Origin: Halichondria panicea
Taxonomy: Eukaryota; Porifera; Demospongiae; Suberitida; Halichondriidae
Assembly (NCBI RefSeq): GCF_963675165.1
Contig: NC_087389.1
Span: 1,398,001-1,462,000 of the forward strand
DNA: 64,000 nt
Reading direction: 5' to 3'
Positions 20,992-36,482 of the stretch are shown piece by piece (within the stretch, counting starts at the first letter, position 1; each line of letters starts with the position of its first letter). The notes below the pieces were generated by a model. It did no database searches. It saw only the letters and a program-made list of their open reading frames with translations, and was not told the origin of the DNA. The position numbers and the translations under genes were made by a program.

Positions 20992-22651
20992 CTGTAGAAT
21001 CAATTTCCTCGTCCAAAACTCAATTCAGTCAATAATGATAAAATTATATAGTTTTGTGTATTTGAATTTCACATATACTTATTGAAATGCGAATTAAGTT
21101 ACAATGGTCTTAATAATTGTGTGTAGAATAAACAGTGTTGTGTGAAACCTGCATGTCTGTAGTGTTGTAGTGGTCACCAACAGTGGCTGTAATAAAAGGT
21201 CGCATGCTAACTGGCATAGGTTGAAACGCCTGTTACTTTAGGCTCCATTAACCTGGCTGTATTATATTATATTGAGGGTGGCAGGGTGCATGACTTAATT
21301 GCTTGTGACCACATAATAGACATGTAATAAAGTTTTACTTTATACATCTTGATATAGGCATGCAGTACTAGTGTACGAGTGATTGTATATATACATTGTT
21401 ATATTGTCTCCAATTGTCCTAGGTTGTGATGTGTATCTAAGGGAGCTTTAAAAATGGTGTATGTGTTGACTACAATACCATCAGAAATAAGCATCTGTCC
21501 TGGTCATCACAGTCATAACATTGTGTGCCTATGCACATTTATGGTACTGCATGCAATGTATTGATACTGATACAACAGTTGAGTAGGCAGATCAAATGAG
21601 CCTTGGCAGTACATTAGTGTATCATAGTCGTGTACTGAGTCTAGTAATGAAGTGTTTTTCAGTTCAGTGAGTAGTGAAGTGAACCAGCTAACAGCTAAAC
21701 CATCATGTACACGCCTAACTCTTAATGAGGCATACAACCGCAGTTTAACGATTTAGAGTGAACATGTTATTAGTAGAAGTTGTGCGCACACCTCATAGTA
21801 TACACTGCATTCCCCAGTTTTTTTGCCGCTCAGTTGGTAAATTTCCTATAGCTGCATGTTGGCAAGGTGTTCACGAGTACTCTTATGGCTCCATATTTCT
21901 CCAACAAGCAGTTTGATAGTTTACCAACATTGGCTTCCTCTAGCTATTGCTAGCTAGAGTAAACATAGTGTTCAGGCCAGCTTGCATGTGGCTTATGGGA
22001 TATGGGCATGTGGTGAAGGCTGTAGTTGGTTGTATGGACTCATCAGTATAGTAAACATGTACATTGATTTGATAGCTAGACTATACCCGGCTTATAATTA
22101 TCCTTAAGTTGGTATTATCCAATTGTAGATTAAAGAGAACGAAAGATTGTGTTTAATGTTTCATTAAGAATTACTTAGTCTATAGCATCAGGTAGGAAGT
22201 ATGAATTGTGTCATTCAGTTACCTTATGTTACATAATCGAGAAGCACCCCATGTATACACATGCACCTAGGCGAGTGTGAATAACATTAACAGTTGGCAA
22301 GGATGTGAATTTCGCCGACTACAATTTCCTGTAATTGTAGTTTACTGTTGCATTTACTGGAGAATGCAGAACCAGGAAGTGTTGTTTGGTATAATAATGC
22401 ACACAATCTCTCGTCCAATTCACTCTCCTGCAACACTCTCTGCAAAGTAACTTGCTCTCTTCTGTTGTCTGCTGGTCAGTCAATAGAACTTAACTAGCTA
22501 GCTGAGTCAAGTAAAAAATAACTAAGCTTACGATATCCTGCAGTTTCAGAGTGTTATATATAGAACCAGTAAAAAAGTAGTACGATACTTATCAAGCAAA
22601 CGAAATAAATCTTCAAGTTACAAGAACAAATCTTACATCTGCGAAATCGAA
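20992..22651. promoter_or_regulatory. Upstream region of the WT1-like gene
   Basis: No coding exon is visible in 1.66 kb. A TATA-like GTTATATATAGAACC lies at about 22553, roughly 100 bases before the ATG at 22652, and is a plausible core promoter. The 3' end of the CNBD2-like transcript is near 20992-21130, where AATAAA-type hexamers occur (for example GAATAAAC near 21127). Confidence 0.4.
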
Positions 22652-24378
<1,727 letters not shown>

Positions 24379-27300
24379 AAAGAACTGTTCGAAATCGGGC
24401 AAACCAGCGACTCACGTACCCAAGCTTGTAGCGTATCGTAACCATAAACTACTACACATTACCCACTGGTATCTATAGAGTTCCTAAGAGTAAGCGTAAC
24501 TAAGTTTAATTGTACCTATTACTGTAATTAACTAGTTTAATTTTAAGTAAATTGTATGTAGCTAATTAAGTACTTGTATTAATTTTGTATTTTATTACCT
24601 GTACCTATACTTAATAGCTAGAGTAGCTATTTTTAAGTACTTTAATTTGCTGTTTATAGTAATATTTAAGATATTTTATTTACTTGTACCTATAGGCACT
24701 TATATATATCTGAATGTATTGTCACTTCGTCCTCATTTTTGTCAAACAATTTTCTGAAAAATATTCAATTAAACTACGATGTCAAAGTGAATGTAAGCAC
24801 ACCAAAAAAGACATTACAAGTAAATAAATAGCACACTCTTAGTAATCTGTTTACCCAACAAGAAGAAATACGATACGCATGGGCCGACATTGTAGTTGCA
24901 TGTACCTTAGTCCTTTGTCCTTTCATAGAAAAGCCATAAAGCTTCAGTAGCAGGCAAATGCTTTCTCACGCACCAATAATTGTTGTGTTTGTAGCTGCTG
25001 GTTTCCAAGACCTGAAAGTGCACTTCAGAAGTAGCTAAAATATTCAGTAAGTCATAACAACTAATCACGAAGCAATTCACATCAAGCCTCTCACATAACA
25101 TTGAGCAATGGCTTGTATTCATTTGTTTAGTCCCCTGACACCTGCTGATATCAATCTGCAGAGCATACGTTTAATACTGTCACTCCATTATTTTATTAAC
25201 CCGTCCATTGCCTGTTGCAGTTGGGCCATTATTAATGATATTTCTATGATATTGATATATTCTCGTTCTCACTCAACCCTTGGCTGGGTATCCAAACCAA
25301 ACTGTACACATCCACTACATGCTCTGCCCTCTAGCGTAAAATGCTTGCCAATTATGTCTATGCTGCTAGGTGTGGACACTCGAAGAGCTACAACCGTAGC
25401 TTTGACCACTCCAGCGAGTGACTTGCTATTTAGACTAGTAGCGTCTTTTGATTGAGAAATCATGCATGTGTGTGTACGTGTGGCGTTGTGGTGCAGTTGC
25501 AGGTTCTCACAAAGAATAGGTGTGCGTAAACTTCCAGGGTATGGTATTTAGTTAAGAGTGCATTAAGCATGTTTCCCAGTTCCGCAGCTAGACAAGCACT
25601 TAGTTAATTCCCATGAATATCATTCAGAGGACATTAAGGTTGGTACTTATCAGTGTGTGAGATCACTGCACAGCACAAACAAACGAAATGATCAGGTTTC
25701 CATTGTGGTGTAACTATAGCTGCATGATGACAGTTGCATTGACTGTGAGATATGCAGTAAACACACGATGCTTTTAGTAGAATACCACACTATCTCATAC
25801 CATTAGTGGCCTCAATCGTAATTTGCATATTGCTACGGTAACACATGATCTGTACATGCTGTTTAAAAAACATCCTAGTGTATTATACGTGAATAAACTT
25901 TAATGGTGGGCAATGTTTACCACATGCATATTCATAAACTTCAGGGGGGGCCATTGCACCTCACCTGCACAACCTTGCCTTATTAGATAACCAAGTCCCA
26001 ATTATCAATAAGTAAAATCAGAATATTCGAGACATAATTGGCATCAAATTTCACTAAGTATTTATGGAATCTGTGAATGTACTAACAGTTGGGAACATGG
26101 CAGACAATTATTTTGACTAGTGGATGTATTCCGCTGGTCTTTTTGGCAAGGGTGTATGAAGGTTGTATAGAGACTTTGTACAATCAGGGTGTTGTTTTTG
26201 ACCGTTTAAGAATTGGCATGTCTGTACAATTAGGGTGTTCATGTCATCATAAAGTGCTAACACATGAAATGTGTACTCAACACAACACCTTAACGGTTGA
26301 GCAGACATATAGCATTGCTGTTTATGCATCATCACAGTGAGAAACCTCCAGCTTTGTATGTACACATTGTCGACTACACATACACACGTACGTAGCTAAT
26401 AATTATTATAATAGCGGTTAAACAAATAAATACATAGTGTGTGTGCAGCTGTGGTTGTCTGATCAACAAGTCTGCAGTTGGGCTATTAAACAAACCACTC
26501 AGTCATTCCCCGTACACTCCTACATGAACTTCATCTGCACACAAACAAGTTTTCTCCTTATCACAGCCTAGCAACATGTGTTCCTAATGCCTTAAACAAT
26601 GCTGTACAAATATATCTAATTCGTACATTTGCATTCCCATAGCCAAGCCATACACAGAGCAGTGATACGATCTACAGCCGGGGATTGTGGTCCGAGATGA
26701 GGGAGATAGGGAGATGGCTTCAGGGCGCTAACTGGACTCTCTCTCATCTCTCATGTGGTCACAGGACAGGTGGTATTTTAAATCCCACCACAGCGTTGTG
26801 TTCATGAGGTAACCTATTGTGCACAGGTACGGATTGGGTCTGGAATGTGCATGGGTACTAAAGTAAGGAAATACGGACGTTGACCATTCAAGCATAAAGG
26901 GCAGAGTGATTCGAAATCCTGTGGTTGTATGCTAGATAAATAACAATTAAACGGCTCAGTGAACCATGAAATTGGTTAATGAAGTAAGAGTGGCAAAAAC
27001 CATTGACCAATTACCCTAATGAATTTGTCTGTCTGCCTTTACCAAAACATATCCTGACCGCAATTATGGCACATAGTATTACATTAACCAATTTGATGGT
27101 GTGTTTTGAAAACAGCTTGTACGTAGATACGTACAACGAATAAGAAAGTAACGATATAATTGTTATGTAAACTCAATGACGCTCAAAAAAATAAAGATAG
27201 TATTAGGGAAATCATGCACAGTGTAACATGATAATTATGTGTGTAGGGTCCCTAGTGTACTACAGTCATGCAGCAGATGTTTCAAGGAAAGCTGAGGCAT

Positions 27301-27671
27301 GCTTTGCAATTAGTTAGGAAAGCTGTCTGATTTCCCATTGGGACTTGCCGCCTAGAACATCTGCCTAATTTGATTATTCTTACAACACCCAGATCAACTT
27401 ATGTCCTATCAATGTTAAGCATGCATCTACATAATGTACATAATAATTATATGCAACGCTAATAATGTAATGTTAATTAGCTCGACCTGGCCGCTACTGG
27501 CCTGTGTGAGATGCAAAAGATGGGTGGGGCTGGTGATGGCCTAATGGCTCGAGGTTTGACCGCGAATTGTAGCCACGCCTTCAAACGCCCACATGGCTAC
27601 TTCCGGGGTCTAATTACTAGCTAGCCAGCCTCGATACCGTGCCGTCTAGTCTAGCAAGAGCAAGATTAAGA
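24379..27671. other. 3.3-kb non-coding interval downstream of the WT1-like gene
   Basis: The first 400 bases are very AT-rich with repeated TTAAGTA/TACCTAT words, likely the 3' UTR. After that I see no spliced gene. Small open frames near 25108-25463 on both strands have no recognisable content. The 27480-27660 part is more GC-rich with CACGCC words and is probably the uridine phosphorylase promoter. Confidence 0.5.
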
Positions 27672-29499
<1,828 letters not shown>

Positions 29500-29716
29500 G
29501 ATGAACCAACTTTGAGCAAAAAATTTATATGCGTGCAGGTACTATAGAACATAGACTGATTGTATTTTTTTTATTCAGTATTTATATTTGTGCATAGAGA
29601 AAGTTAGTTTTATTGAACAATTTAATTTATCGTGTTAAAATTAATTTTGAATAGTTATTATAATTATAGATGAATAAGACAGTATTTAAAACTGCGAATA
29701 CAAAAGAACAATAACA

Positions 29717-30061
29717 TCAAGCTTTTAGTAGTGTTGCTCGTAACACATCAGTGTTTGATCGGAACTTGTTTCTGATGGAGATAGCTGACTGTGGAGAGCT
29801 GTCCATCTGCATCACCATGTACCTGCAGAAATCACAACTAAGGTCCACAAATGCACACATCATTAACGACCCTTACCGTCCAAGCTCAAACTGTTGGTTG
29901 TGTACCCTCATTTTGTGGGGAATCTCCCTAACCCCCAGGTTCTCCAACTTTCTCAGCACTCCATTTTCGTCTAGGACCGTCCTGCACACTCCTCTGAGCA
30001 GCTTGGAAAGGTCTTGCTTGCTCACAGCACGAACAACTAGGGCTACTTCATACTGCACCAT
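29717..30061 (-). CDS. MRPS6: Mitochondrial small ribosomal subunit protein bS6m
   Basis: Two exons on the minus strand: 30061-29877 (MVQYEVALVVRAVSKQDLSK through LENLGVREIPHKMRVHNQQF) and 29822-29717 (YMVMQMDSSPQSAISIRNKF through LLKA), joined CG|G, giving 96 residues. The start with a YE(V/L)AL strand, the LENLG(E/V)R turn and the aromatic-rich continuation are the S6 ferredoxin-like fold. The human protein is longer (125), mainly at the C-terminus. It would sit in the mitoribosome small subunit next to bS18m. The gene is tail to tail with uridine phosphorylase and head to head with ATP5PF (169 bases between ATGs). Confidence 0.88.
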
Positions 30062-30230
30062 GATGCTCTGGATAGATGGGCGTGCCTGTAGATCTACGGT
30101 CACGCCCATGCATCTTTGTTTTGTTGTAATAGTGAAGATACGTTCTAGGCCGACCTTTGGCCATAGATGGGCGTGTCAAGTCGGTTATTTCTGATCACGC
30201 CCATTTCATTCTGTTATTTTAGGCGAGAAA
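30062..30230. promoter_or_regulatory. Shared promoter between MRPS6 and ATP5PF
   Basis: The 169 bases separate the start codons of two divergent nuclear genes for mitochondrial proteins. The stretch contains repeated CACGCCCAT/GGGCGTG words (about 30080-30110, 30160-30175 and 30195-30207) in both orientations and no obvious TATA box, as in many bidirectional housekeeping promoters. Confidence 0.65.
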
Positions 30231-30689
30231 ATGGCAGCTAGATTGCTTACTAAAGTGTCCTCTACCAGGGTATCCCTATGGTCGGTGGTGTCCTGGAGAG
30301 CCTTGTCTGTTGGAGCTCCCCTCTGTGCAAAGAGCAAGCCTGATACTAAGCCTGATACTGACCCTGTGAAGCAGCTTTTTGTGGACAAAATCAAGGTACA
30401 CATAATTATTTTTAAACAATAGCTTAGTTTATGACTCACACCCCCCTCTCCCTCTCTACAGGAGTACCAGAGTGCCAAAGGGAAGAGTGGGAAGGCTCCC
30501 GGACTGAGGGCAGAGGACGAGGAGCAGTTGGTGGGAGAGTTGGCACGATTAAAGAATATTTACGGTGATGGCGACCTCACACAGTTCCCCAAGTTTGACT
30601 TCAAAGAGGACATCAAGATAGGTTTGTTTAACAATGTGAATCATTGTGCTGCGTAGATTTAAATTTTATGATATACAGATTGGAGATAA
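30231..30689 (+). CDS. ATP5PF: ATP synthase peripheral stalk subunit F6 (coupling factor 6)
   Basis: The ATG at 30231 opens an Arg/Ser-rich mitochondrial presequence (MAARLLTKVSSTRVSLW), then DPVKQLFVDKIKEYQSAKGK and GELARLKNIYGDGDLTQFPK, the core of coupling factor 6 in the F1Fo peripheral stalk. Exons are 30231-30395 and 30462-30621. The last exon could be 30679-30689, adding a short D-W-R end after the phase-1 join G|AT; otherwise the frame reads through the donor to a TAG near 30654. The tiny exon is preferred because a proper acceptor (TATACAG) precedes it. About 113 residues, matching the family size. Confidence 0.88.
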
Positions 30690-30911
30690 CTCTACAAGGC
30701 TGTAACCAAGGGACTGCTATATGAACTGATCTTAGGCTCGTGTCAGCATGCCGTTGTGTATTTATGTACAACCAAATCTGTAGCATTAATTAGCGTTGTA
30801 TTGTTTCATGTTGAAAATTTAATTATTACACTGAACAGAACAAATTCTATAAACATAAAGGACAGTCTCAATGAATGCCCAACAAGAATAGCTATTATTA
30901 TATAGAATGTT

Positions 30912-33136
30912 TCAGGTTGCTTTTATTGGTCCTTGTGAGATTCGTCTGGACAGAGCTGCCTTACGCACTCGATTGAGGAAATCTGGCATAGCTGAATAGG
31001 GAACGAAAGGCATGACATCAATTATAGTTTTGCATGCTAAAACCAAAATCCAACTAAGCTAATTATATATATCACACAGCAGTCTTCATTTACCCGAATT
31101 GGCGACCCAGTTGACACAGGAGGCGGGTAAGTGGATCTGGGGGTCGTCAAAGTAGGTGAGCTCGTAGTTGAATCCAGGATGGTCAACACAGGTGTGAGGC
31201 TTGATCACCATCTCACTATAGTAGCCCTTCACTCTCACAGCTTCACTGGACTCAGGTAAGGATGGGTAATCCACTGACCTGGGGGTAGAAAATAAGGTGC
31301 AAAATTTTTCAAAACACTAGTTATGGAAAGTCAAACAATAATTATCTGGTAAAGGGTAGTAACACGTACACATCACATGTATACGTAGTATTGTATACAT
31401 GTAGGAAGACAGCTGACCTGTTGACTACGACAATGGCACCATCTTCTGAACTCTTCCAACTCTTGCGCACGTACACATACTCGCGAGCGGACATGGGGAA
31501 CTAAAGAGGGGAGAAAAAAGAAAGTGAGCTTTACAACAATTATTCTTAATTACCAAACATACCGGAAACTTCATCACCCAGTGCACCACTCCACACCCTG
31601 AGCTGGGGTCAAAGTCCACTGTATTTAATTTGGCCACATAATGATCCCAGGATTTTCTCGCCTTTTCATCAACCTGTGTGTGAACGAGTTAGCTAGTATA
31701 CATCTATACATCAAAAACATTCCCCCTTACCTGAACCTCAAAGAATTCATTGGCCGTGATGTCGTCGTAAGTCCCGATCACCTTGAACTGGTAGAGCCCG
31801 GTGTCAGCGTACAGCTTACGGAAGACCATGTACATAGGTTCGTTAATAAACACCTCCCAGTCAGACAGATAATCGATAGTTGACTTTAATTGGCATTCGG
31901 AGTCAATACTCGACTTCGATGGAATGTGCTGCTCAACGCTGCAATCTTCTTGGAACATGTTGTCGACAGTTTGTAGTGTGTGTTGAAGGAATGAGTGACA
32001 CAGTTGGTTGGCTTGGTGAAATAGGGAGTGGTTTTGGACAGTGTCCACGCTGAGAAACTGGTCCAACGAGTATATAAACCAGTTTAGTGAGTTCTGGACA
32101 CTAGGACGGTCAACAAACGTAACCAGCATATCCATGACCTTTGAGTGGTGATCGTGAAGACCTACAAGTGGGTACATTTGATTGTGAATGGTCGACTGTC
32201 TATCCACAGGAACAGGGATCCAGACTACAGGAAATTGGTGATGATGCAACTCAAATTCCAAACATGATACATCTGACACACTCTGGCAGCAAGACAAACT
32301 GATTGGTTTTGACTCTGCGGGTAGACTCTCTCCCACTGCAGCCTGTGTTATGGCAGCGGCCTGCTTGAGTAGACTAACAACAGATTCCTTTGTCTTCTTG
32401 ACAAGTAACGATCCAATTTTATACTGCAAAGGCACTTTAGAGTTAATTCCAACGAGTGGTAACTGCGACAGTTTTTTCTCAGAGCATTCCGTGTAGAGTG
32501 CAGTGAGCTTGTCCACCATTTCCTGGCGCTTCAATTCTTTCTCATCGACTAGTCGATTTTCGATGGGTTCGCTCTCTGCTGTTCCCTGCAGTTGCCATGA
32601 GAACCACGTAAACCACGAGCCTGGAGAGGGGGAGCTGTTGTTATTGTCAACTCTAGTAGCAGTGGTGGTGGTGGTGGGCATATAATCGCAAGTAGCCTTC
32701 ACACGATCCTCATAGTACTGCAAACACCTGTGTACAAATAACCAGACACTGATCAATCATGCATTGACCACATTTCCAGTTCAATATTGAGGTGAAAAAT
32801 GATTAGGTTATACCTTTGAAGTTCCTGCTCCGGTACCTTTTCTTTCTCCCACAAGAAAGCGGCCATTCCATACACCAGTAGCGGCTTGTGAGGACCCAGC
32901 TTGATGAGCAGGTACGACTTAGTCATGTGACCTACCCTCTTCAGATAGCTCCACAGTGACATACCAACCCTGTAGTGTGATCATGTTAGCTAGCACTGAC
33001 AACATTCCTGCATAATTATGAGTACTCACTTGTTCCACACACCAGGTCTCTGACATTCTTGATTGACTATACGATGACCACTAGACATCCGACGTCGACG
33101 TAGACGTAGACAACTTCTCATCCACGAATGCAACAT
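30912..33136 (-). CDS. STARD7: StAR-related lipid transfer protein 7, mitochondrial
   Basis: STARD7 carries phosphatidylcholine to mitochondria through its START domain. The ATG at 33136 opens MLHSWMRSCLRLRRRRMSSG, an Arg-rich presequence. A short exon (GMSLWSYLKRVGHMTKSYLL) follows, then the long exon at 32728-31730. Its middle is Ser/Gln-rich and unfamiliar; its end enters START (DWEVFINEPMYMVFRKLY, YQFKVIGTYDDITANEFFEV). Next come SWDHYVAKLNTVDFDPSSG with VVHWVMKFP, then FPMSAREYVYVRKSW, then SVDYPSLPESSEAVRVKGYY with MVIKPHTCVDHPGFNYELTY. The last exon (about 30991-30912) reads MPDFLNRVRKAALSRR. The roughly 250-residue insert before START is larger than in vertebrates. It is convergent with ATP5PF, ending 223 bases away. 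Confidence 0.87.
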
Positions 33137-33562
33137 TTTATACTGTCAGTACAATGTGTGTATGTGTGAGTACGAGTGTGAGGTACCGTCAAGTTATGTA
33201 CACATACAGTAACACCACTGCAACACCTAGACAACTAGATAGCTGCAGTATGATTGATATTGATCTGTGATTGTATAATTATATTACTGTATTCTCTAGA
33301 GAGTACGAGTGTGGACTATTTGCTACTCAGTTTTTTAGAAGTGAATCACACCTTCTTTTGGGATCCGATCTGATCGAGAACCTTGAGACAGTTTCAGGCT
33401 GAGCATTTCTTGCTGATATCAAAGAGTAGCTATGGTCCACGGTAGCTAGCTAGCTATACAGACTCCTCCATGTTTAGCGCTAGCGCTTGTACCACGCGCT
33501 TACACGTGCTCTAGCAGCCCAACCCACATATTTACCATGACAACTGACCTTTCCAACTTTTC

Positions 33563-33607
33563 TCTATTGTAACGCAAGGTAACTAAGTCTAGTAGCGTTA
33601 CAATAGA
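33563..33607. repeat. Perfect 13-base hairpin upstream of STARD7
   Basis: Arms TCTATTGTAACGC (33563-33575) and GCGTTACAATAGA (33595-33607) flank a 19-base loop. It is followed by a TTATGCCTCGG word that also occurs at the border of the insertion at 48042. It may be a small transposon remnant or a hairpin in an untranslated RNA. Confidence 0.6.
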
Positions 33608-33692
33608 AAACAGTCGGGCCGAGAGTTATTATGCCTCGGTTTCAGGCCGCTTAATAAAAATCCATCAAACTTTCAATTTTGGTCAATTTTGG

Positions 33693-35758
33693 TCACAAAA
33701 AGAATTCACTAACAAGTCCACTCTGTCCAGATTGTTGCTCTAGTGAATCAGCTGACACGAAATGCTCCTCCATAGAGCTGGGGCAGTTCATTCTGTGCCT
33801 GCAACAATCAACGAGAAGCCGTATTAGAGATGTAGTATGCATACAAGAGCACATTGCTCACCAAAGGAAATGCTCCTCACAGCAGAGGGCGTTGGGAATA
33901 GCTTTAAGTCCAGACTTTGACCTGCAAACAAAACTTATTAGGGTAATTTTATATGGCCAAAAGTACCAGTAACTTTTTATGCAAGCCTATTATATTAGCC
34001 TTGGTTTACCAAATCGATCCACCCCAGACTATGCACATGCACATACAGTCAAACAAGCTTACAGCCTTGGTTTTGGTCTAATTGATTCACTTCAGGCCAT
34101 GAATCTAAACACACCATAGGCATACTTTTTTATAGTTGTTGCAAAATTGACGCTTCAATTCTTATACGACACATGTAGGCTGCAAAATGTATCCTTTTGA
34201 ACAATAGCCCATGCCAACTCCTTAACAGGTTTCTATCAAAATCCCAAATTTGGAACGGAACCTAATTTCCTAGAATAAGACCATGAGCTATAATTATTAT
34301 AAAAATGTTGATATGTTTTCTTGGCGAATGGAACAACTGAACTTCAGGAGATATTTCCGACACAAAATGTGAAATGTGCACGGTCAGCAATTGACTCACC
34401 AGGTGGCTGAGATCATAGAGTAGTGCTGCGTAAACGCTTTGCCCAGACACACAGAGCACATGACCAGCTCGTATATATCCACCACATCACATGACACCTT
34501 GCAGCACTTGAGCTAAATAGTGTGTAAAAATCGATTGTAGCAAGTAAACAATAATTAATAAAATTGGCTGTTAGCAAAATTAAATAGCTCACCATTCTTC
34601 TTAGCTTGTGTGAGTATAAAGTGTTGTGTGTTGAATGCTGTGAGAGATGAGAGGCCAAGTGTCCACGGCCATCACACAAAACAACACTGCATTGTGCACA
34701 ACAAAACATGAGAAAGACATGCCAAATTTGAGGATACAAGTTCTAAGTAATTAGCACCAGACACCTACAATAATCTGGCCATTGTCTTAAACTATGACTA
34801 GACCCAATAACCACTAGCACACCGAAGTGCTACCCACTCACCCACATTCCAGACACGAAGCAAGGTTGCTATGAATACCACACTCAGCACATCTGCTGCC
34901 TTTCCTTGCCTTGATCTTGTTACACTGGTCGTAGTGAGTACGTAGCTCTGCTGATAATTTAGTCTTTGATTGTGGTTGAGTCTTCCGGATCCCCACGGTA
35001 ACAGTGCAGTCTTTAGGCAGGTGACCCACATTATTGCATTTCCAGCAAACATAAGTAGAGAGTGGAACAGAGGGTGCAGTAATTGATGGTTCCTGTGGAA
35101 ACTCGATGGTACGTCCCTCGTCGCTTGATGAGCCCCCTCCGTCAAAATATCCAAGCTGACCACACATCTCGTATTTATCTGTCTCAGTTTTTAAGCTGCT
35201 TTCTGATTTATCCTCGGTAAACATCTCTCTAATGACAGGGGGTACCTCAAGCTTGTCACTATGGTCAGAGTCAGAGTACGTACTGAGCATGCTCAGTGCA
35301 GAGGATGAGGTTGGTGTCTTACTGGGTGTGGGGATGACACTAATCATCTTCTTTGGCTTTCTTTCTGCAAGAAATTGGCATATAAAGGTTATAGAACTAT
35401 TACACTTGGTTGTACTTCGTTTCCTCCTTCTGTGTTGCTTTATAGACGGGCCGTGTCCTTCCGGTCTGTCCACTGTATTCTTGACAACAGCGGCAAACAC
35501 ACGTTCATCATCATCACCTAAAGGTGACACAATGAACAAATATAATATCAAAAGAGAACTCACCAAATTTCTCTCTGGCCAGAGTCAACTTGGCTGAGCT
35601 GACATCTCCAGTGGCGAGCTGGTAGCTGCGTAGATTCTGTAGTACAGTGGACAGCTGGGAGCTCTTCTCATCTAATATACCATGAAACATGTTATAGAGT
35701 GTAAAATATGTTGTTACTTACAAAATCCTCTCTTCTGTTTGGGAAAAAAATTCGCCAT
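33693..35758 (-). CDS. CCHC zinc-knuckle protein with a UBP-like cysteine/histidine domain, unrecognised
   Basis: Not assigned to a named family. The first exon (ATG 35758) reads MANFFPKQKRGF; the second adds YEKSSQLSTVLQNLRSYQLA; the third starts GDDDERVFAAVVKNTVDRPE. A basic segment and a Ser/Thr-rich stretch precede a CCHC knuckle (CWKCNNVGHLPKDC). Next comes RCAECGIHSNLASCLECG joined to VVLCDGRGHLASHLSQHSTH, then YSHKLRRM-LKCCKVSCDVVD with CSVC, resembling a ZnF-UBP (ubiquitin C-terminus binding) domain. The end carries ALCCEEHFLWHRMNCPSS and stops at 33693. A possible 55-base intron near 35380 would create a KRKRKPKK nuclear signal. ZnF-UBP is a pattern match by eye; other treble-clef zinc folds are possible. 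Confidence 0.62.
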
Positions 35759-35812
35759 TGTGGCTTGTCTTGCAGGTCAAAGTTGGCTGGGGACCAGCCC
35801 CACCCCCGTTTT

Positions 35813-36482
35813 ATGTTGTTGGCTAGCTGTCAATGTGTATGCATATGCTCTGATGCATATGCAGCCATTGTCGATGGAACACCTCAGATATGCAGATGGG
35901 AAAAGGATTGTAAGTATAGGCACTGTGAATTTAGCTAAAATATATTCATTGGGTGTTCTGATTGATTGAACTGTTGTAAGAGTGTAGTATAATCTCGCTC
36001 TGTCTTTAGGTATGTCCGTGGAAGAACCTCTGATTCTCGCAAATAATGCGCTGCAGCAAGAAACAAGTGAGCTCCTCCATGCCCCCTCAATCCCCCGAAT
36101 ACATGGGTAGCTGAGGAGTTAGGTGAATGAAGTCCACCCCACTCTGTGTGTTAGAATTGACCATTTTTGGCACAGCTTGTATACCTTGCTATCAAGATCT
36201 TAGCCCACTAATTTCTGGCTGTGGTTTTGTACACAATATATTGTGTTCATCATGTCGTTAGCTTGTTCCCTAGTAGCACAAAATGCGACAAAAGACCTGA
36301 CTGTGCTTTATTCCACACAAAAGAATTAATGTTTCCAGCGCGCCTACACGTTGAATGATAGCATCTTTCCTATAAATATAGCTAGCCCTAGCTAAATGTC
36401 CTTAGTTGCAAAGTTCTATTAATTTTTGCAAGATCGAGGAACGGAAGAAATAATCTTAGAGCAAGTACCTATACCTGTGTAA
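35813..36482 (+). CDS. Possible tiny spliced gene, about 67 residues
   Basis: Three segments join in frame with good splice sites: 35813-35909 (ATG, donor ATT|GTAAGT), 36010-36066 (acceptor TCTTTAG, donor ACAA|GTGAGC) and 36433-36476 plus stop at 36482 (acceptor TTTTGCAAG). They read MLLASCQCVCICSDAYAAIV, then CMSVEEPLILANNALQQET, then NRGTEEIILEQVPIPV. The start lies 54 bases from the divergent zinc-knuckle gene, so a shared promoter would explain it. No family is recognised. It may be a non-coding transcript or chance joining of short frames. Confidence 0.28.

Noticed and set aside
25108-25463. Overlapping 64- and 115-residue frames on opposite strands
   Set aside because: No recognisable domain, no splice structure, and both strands equally open; probably chance.
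30622-30657. Read-through C-terminus of ATP5PF (GLFNNVNHCAA)
   Set aside because: It crosses a GT donor and is unlike the family end; a small last exon at 30679 with a proper acceptor explains the gene better, though not proven.
35690-35940. CCCH-like string CRWEKDCKYRHCEF in an open frame
   Set aside because: The second half lies beyond a good splice donor (ATT|GTAAGT), so the apparent finger would not be translated if the exon is real.
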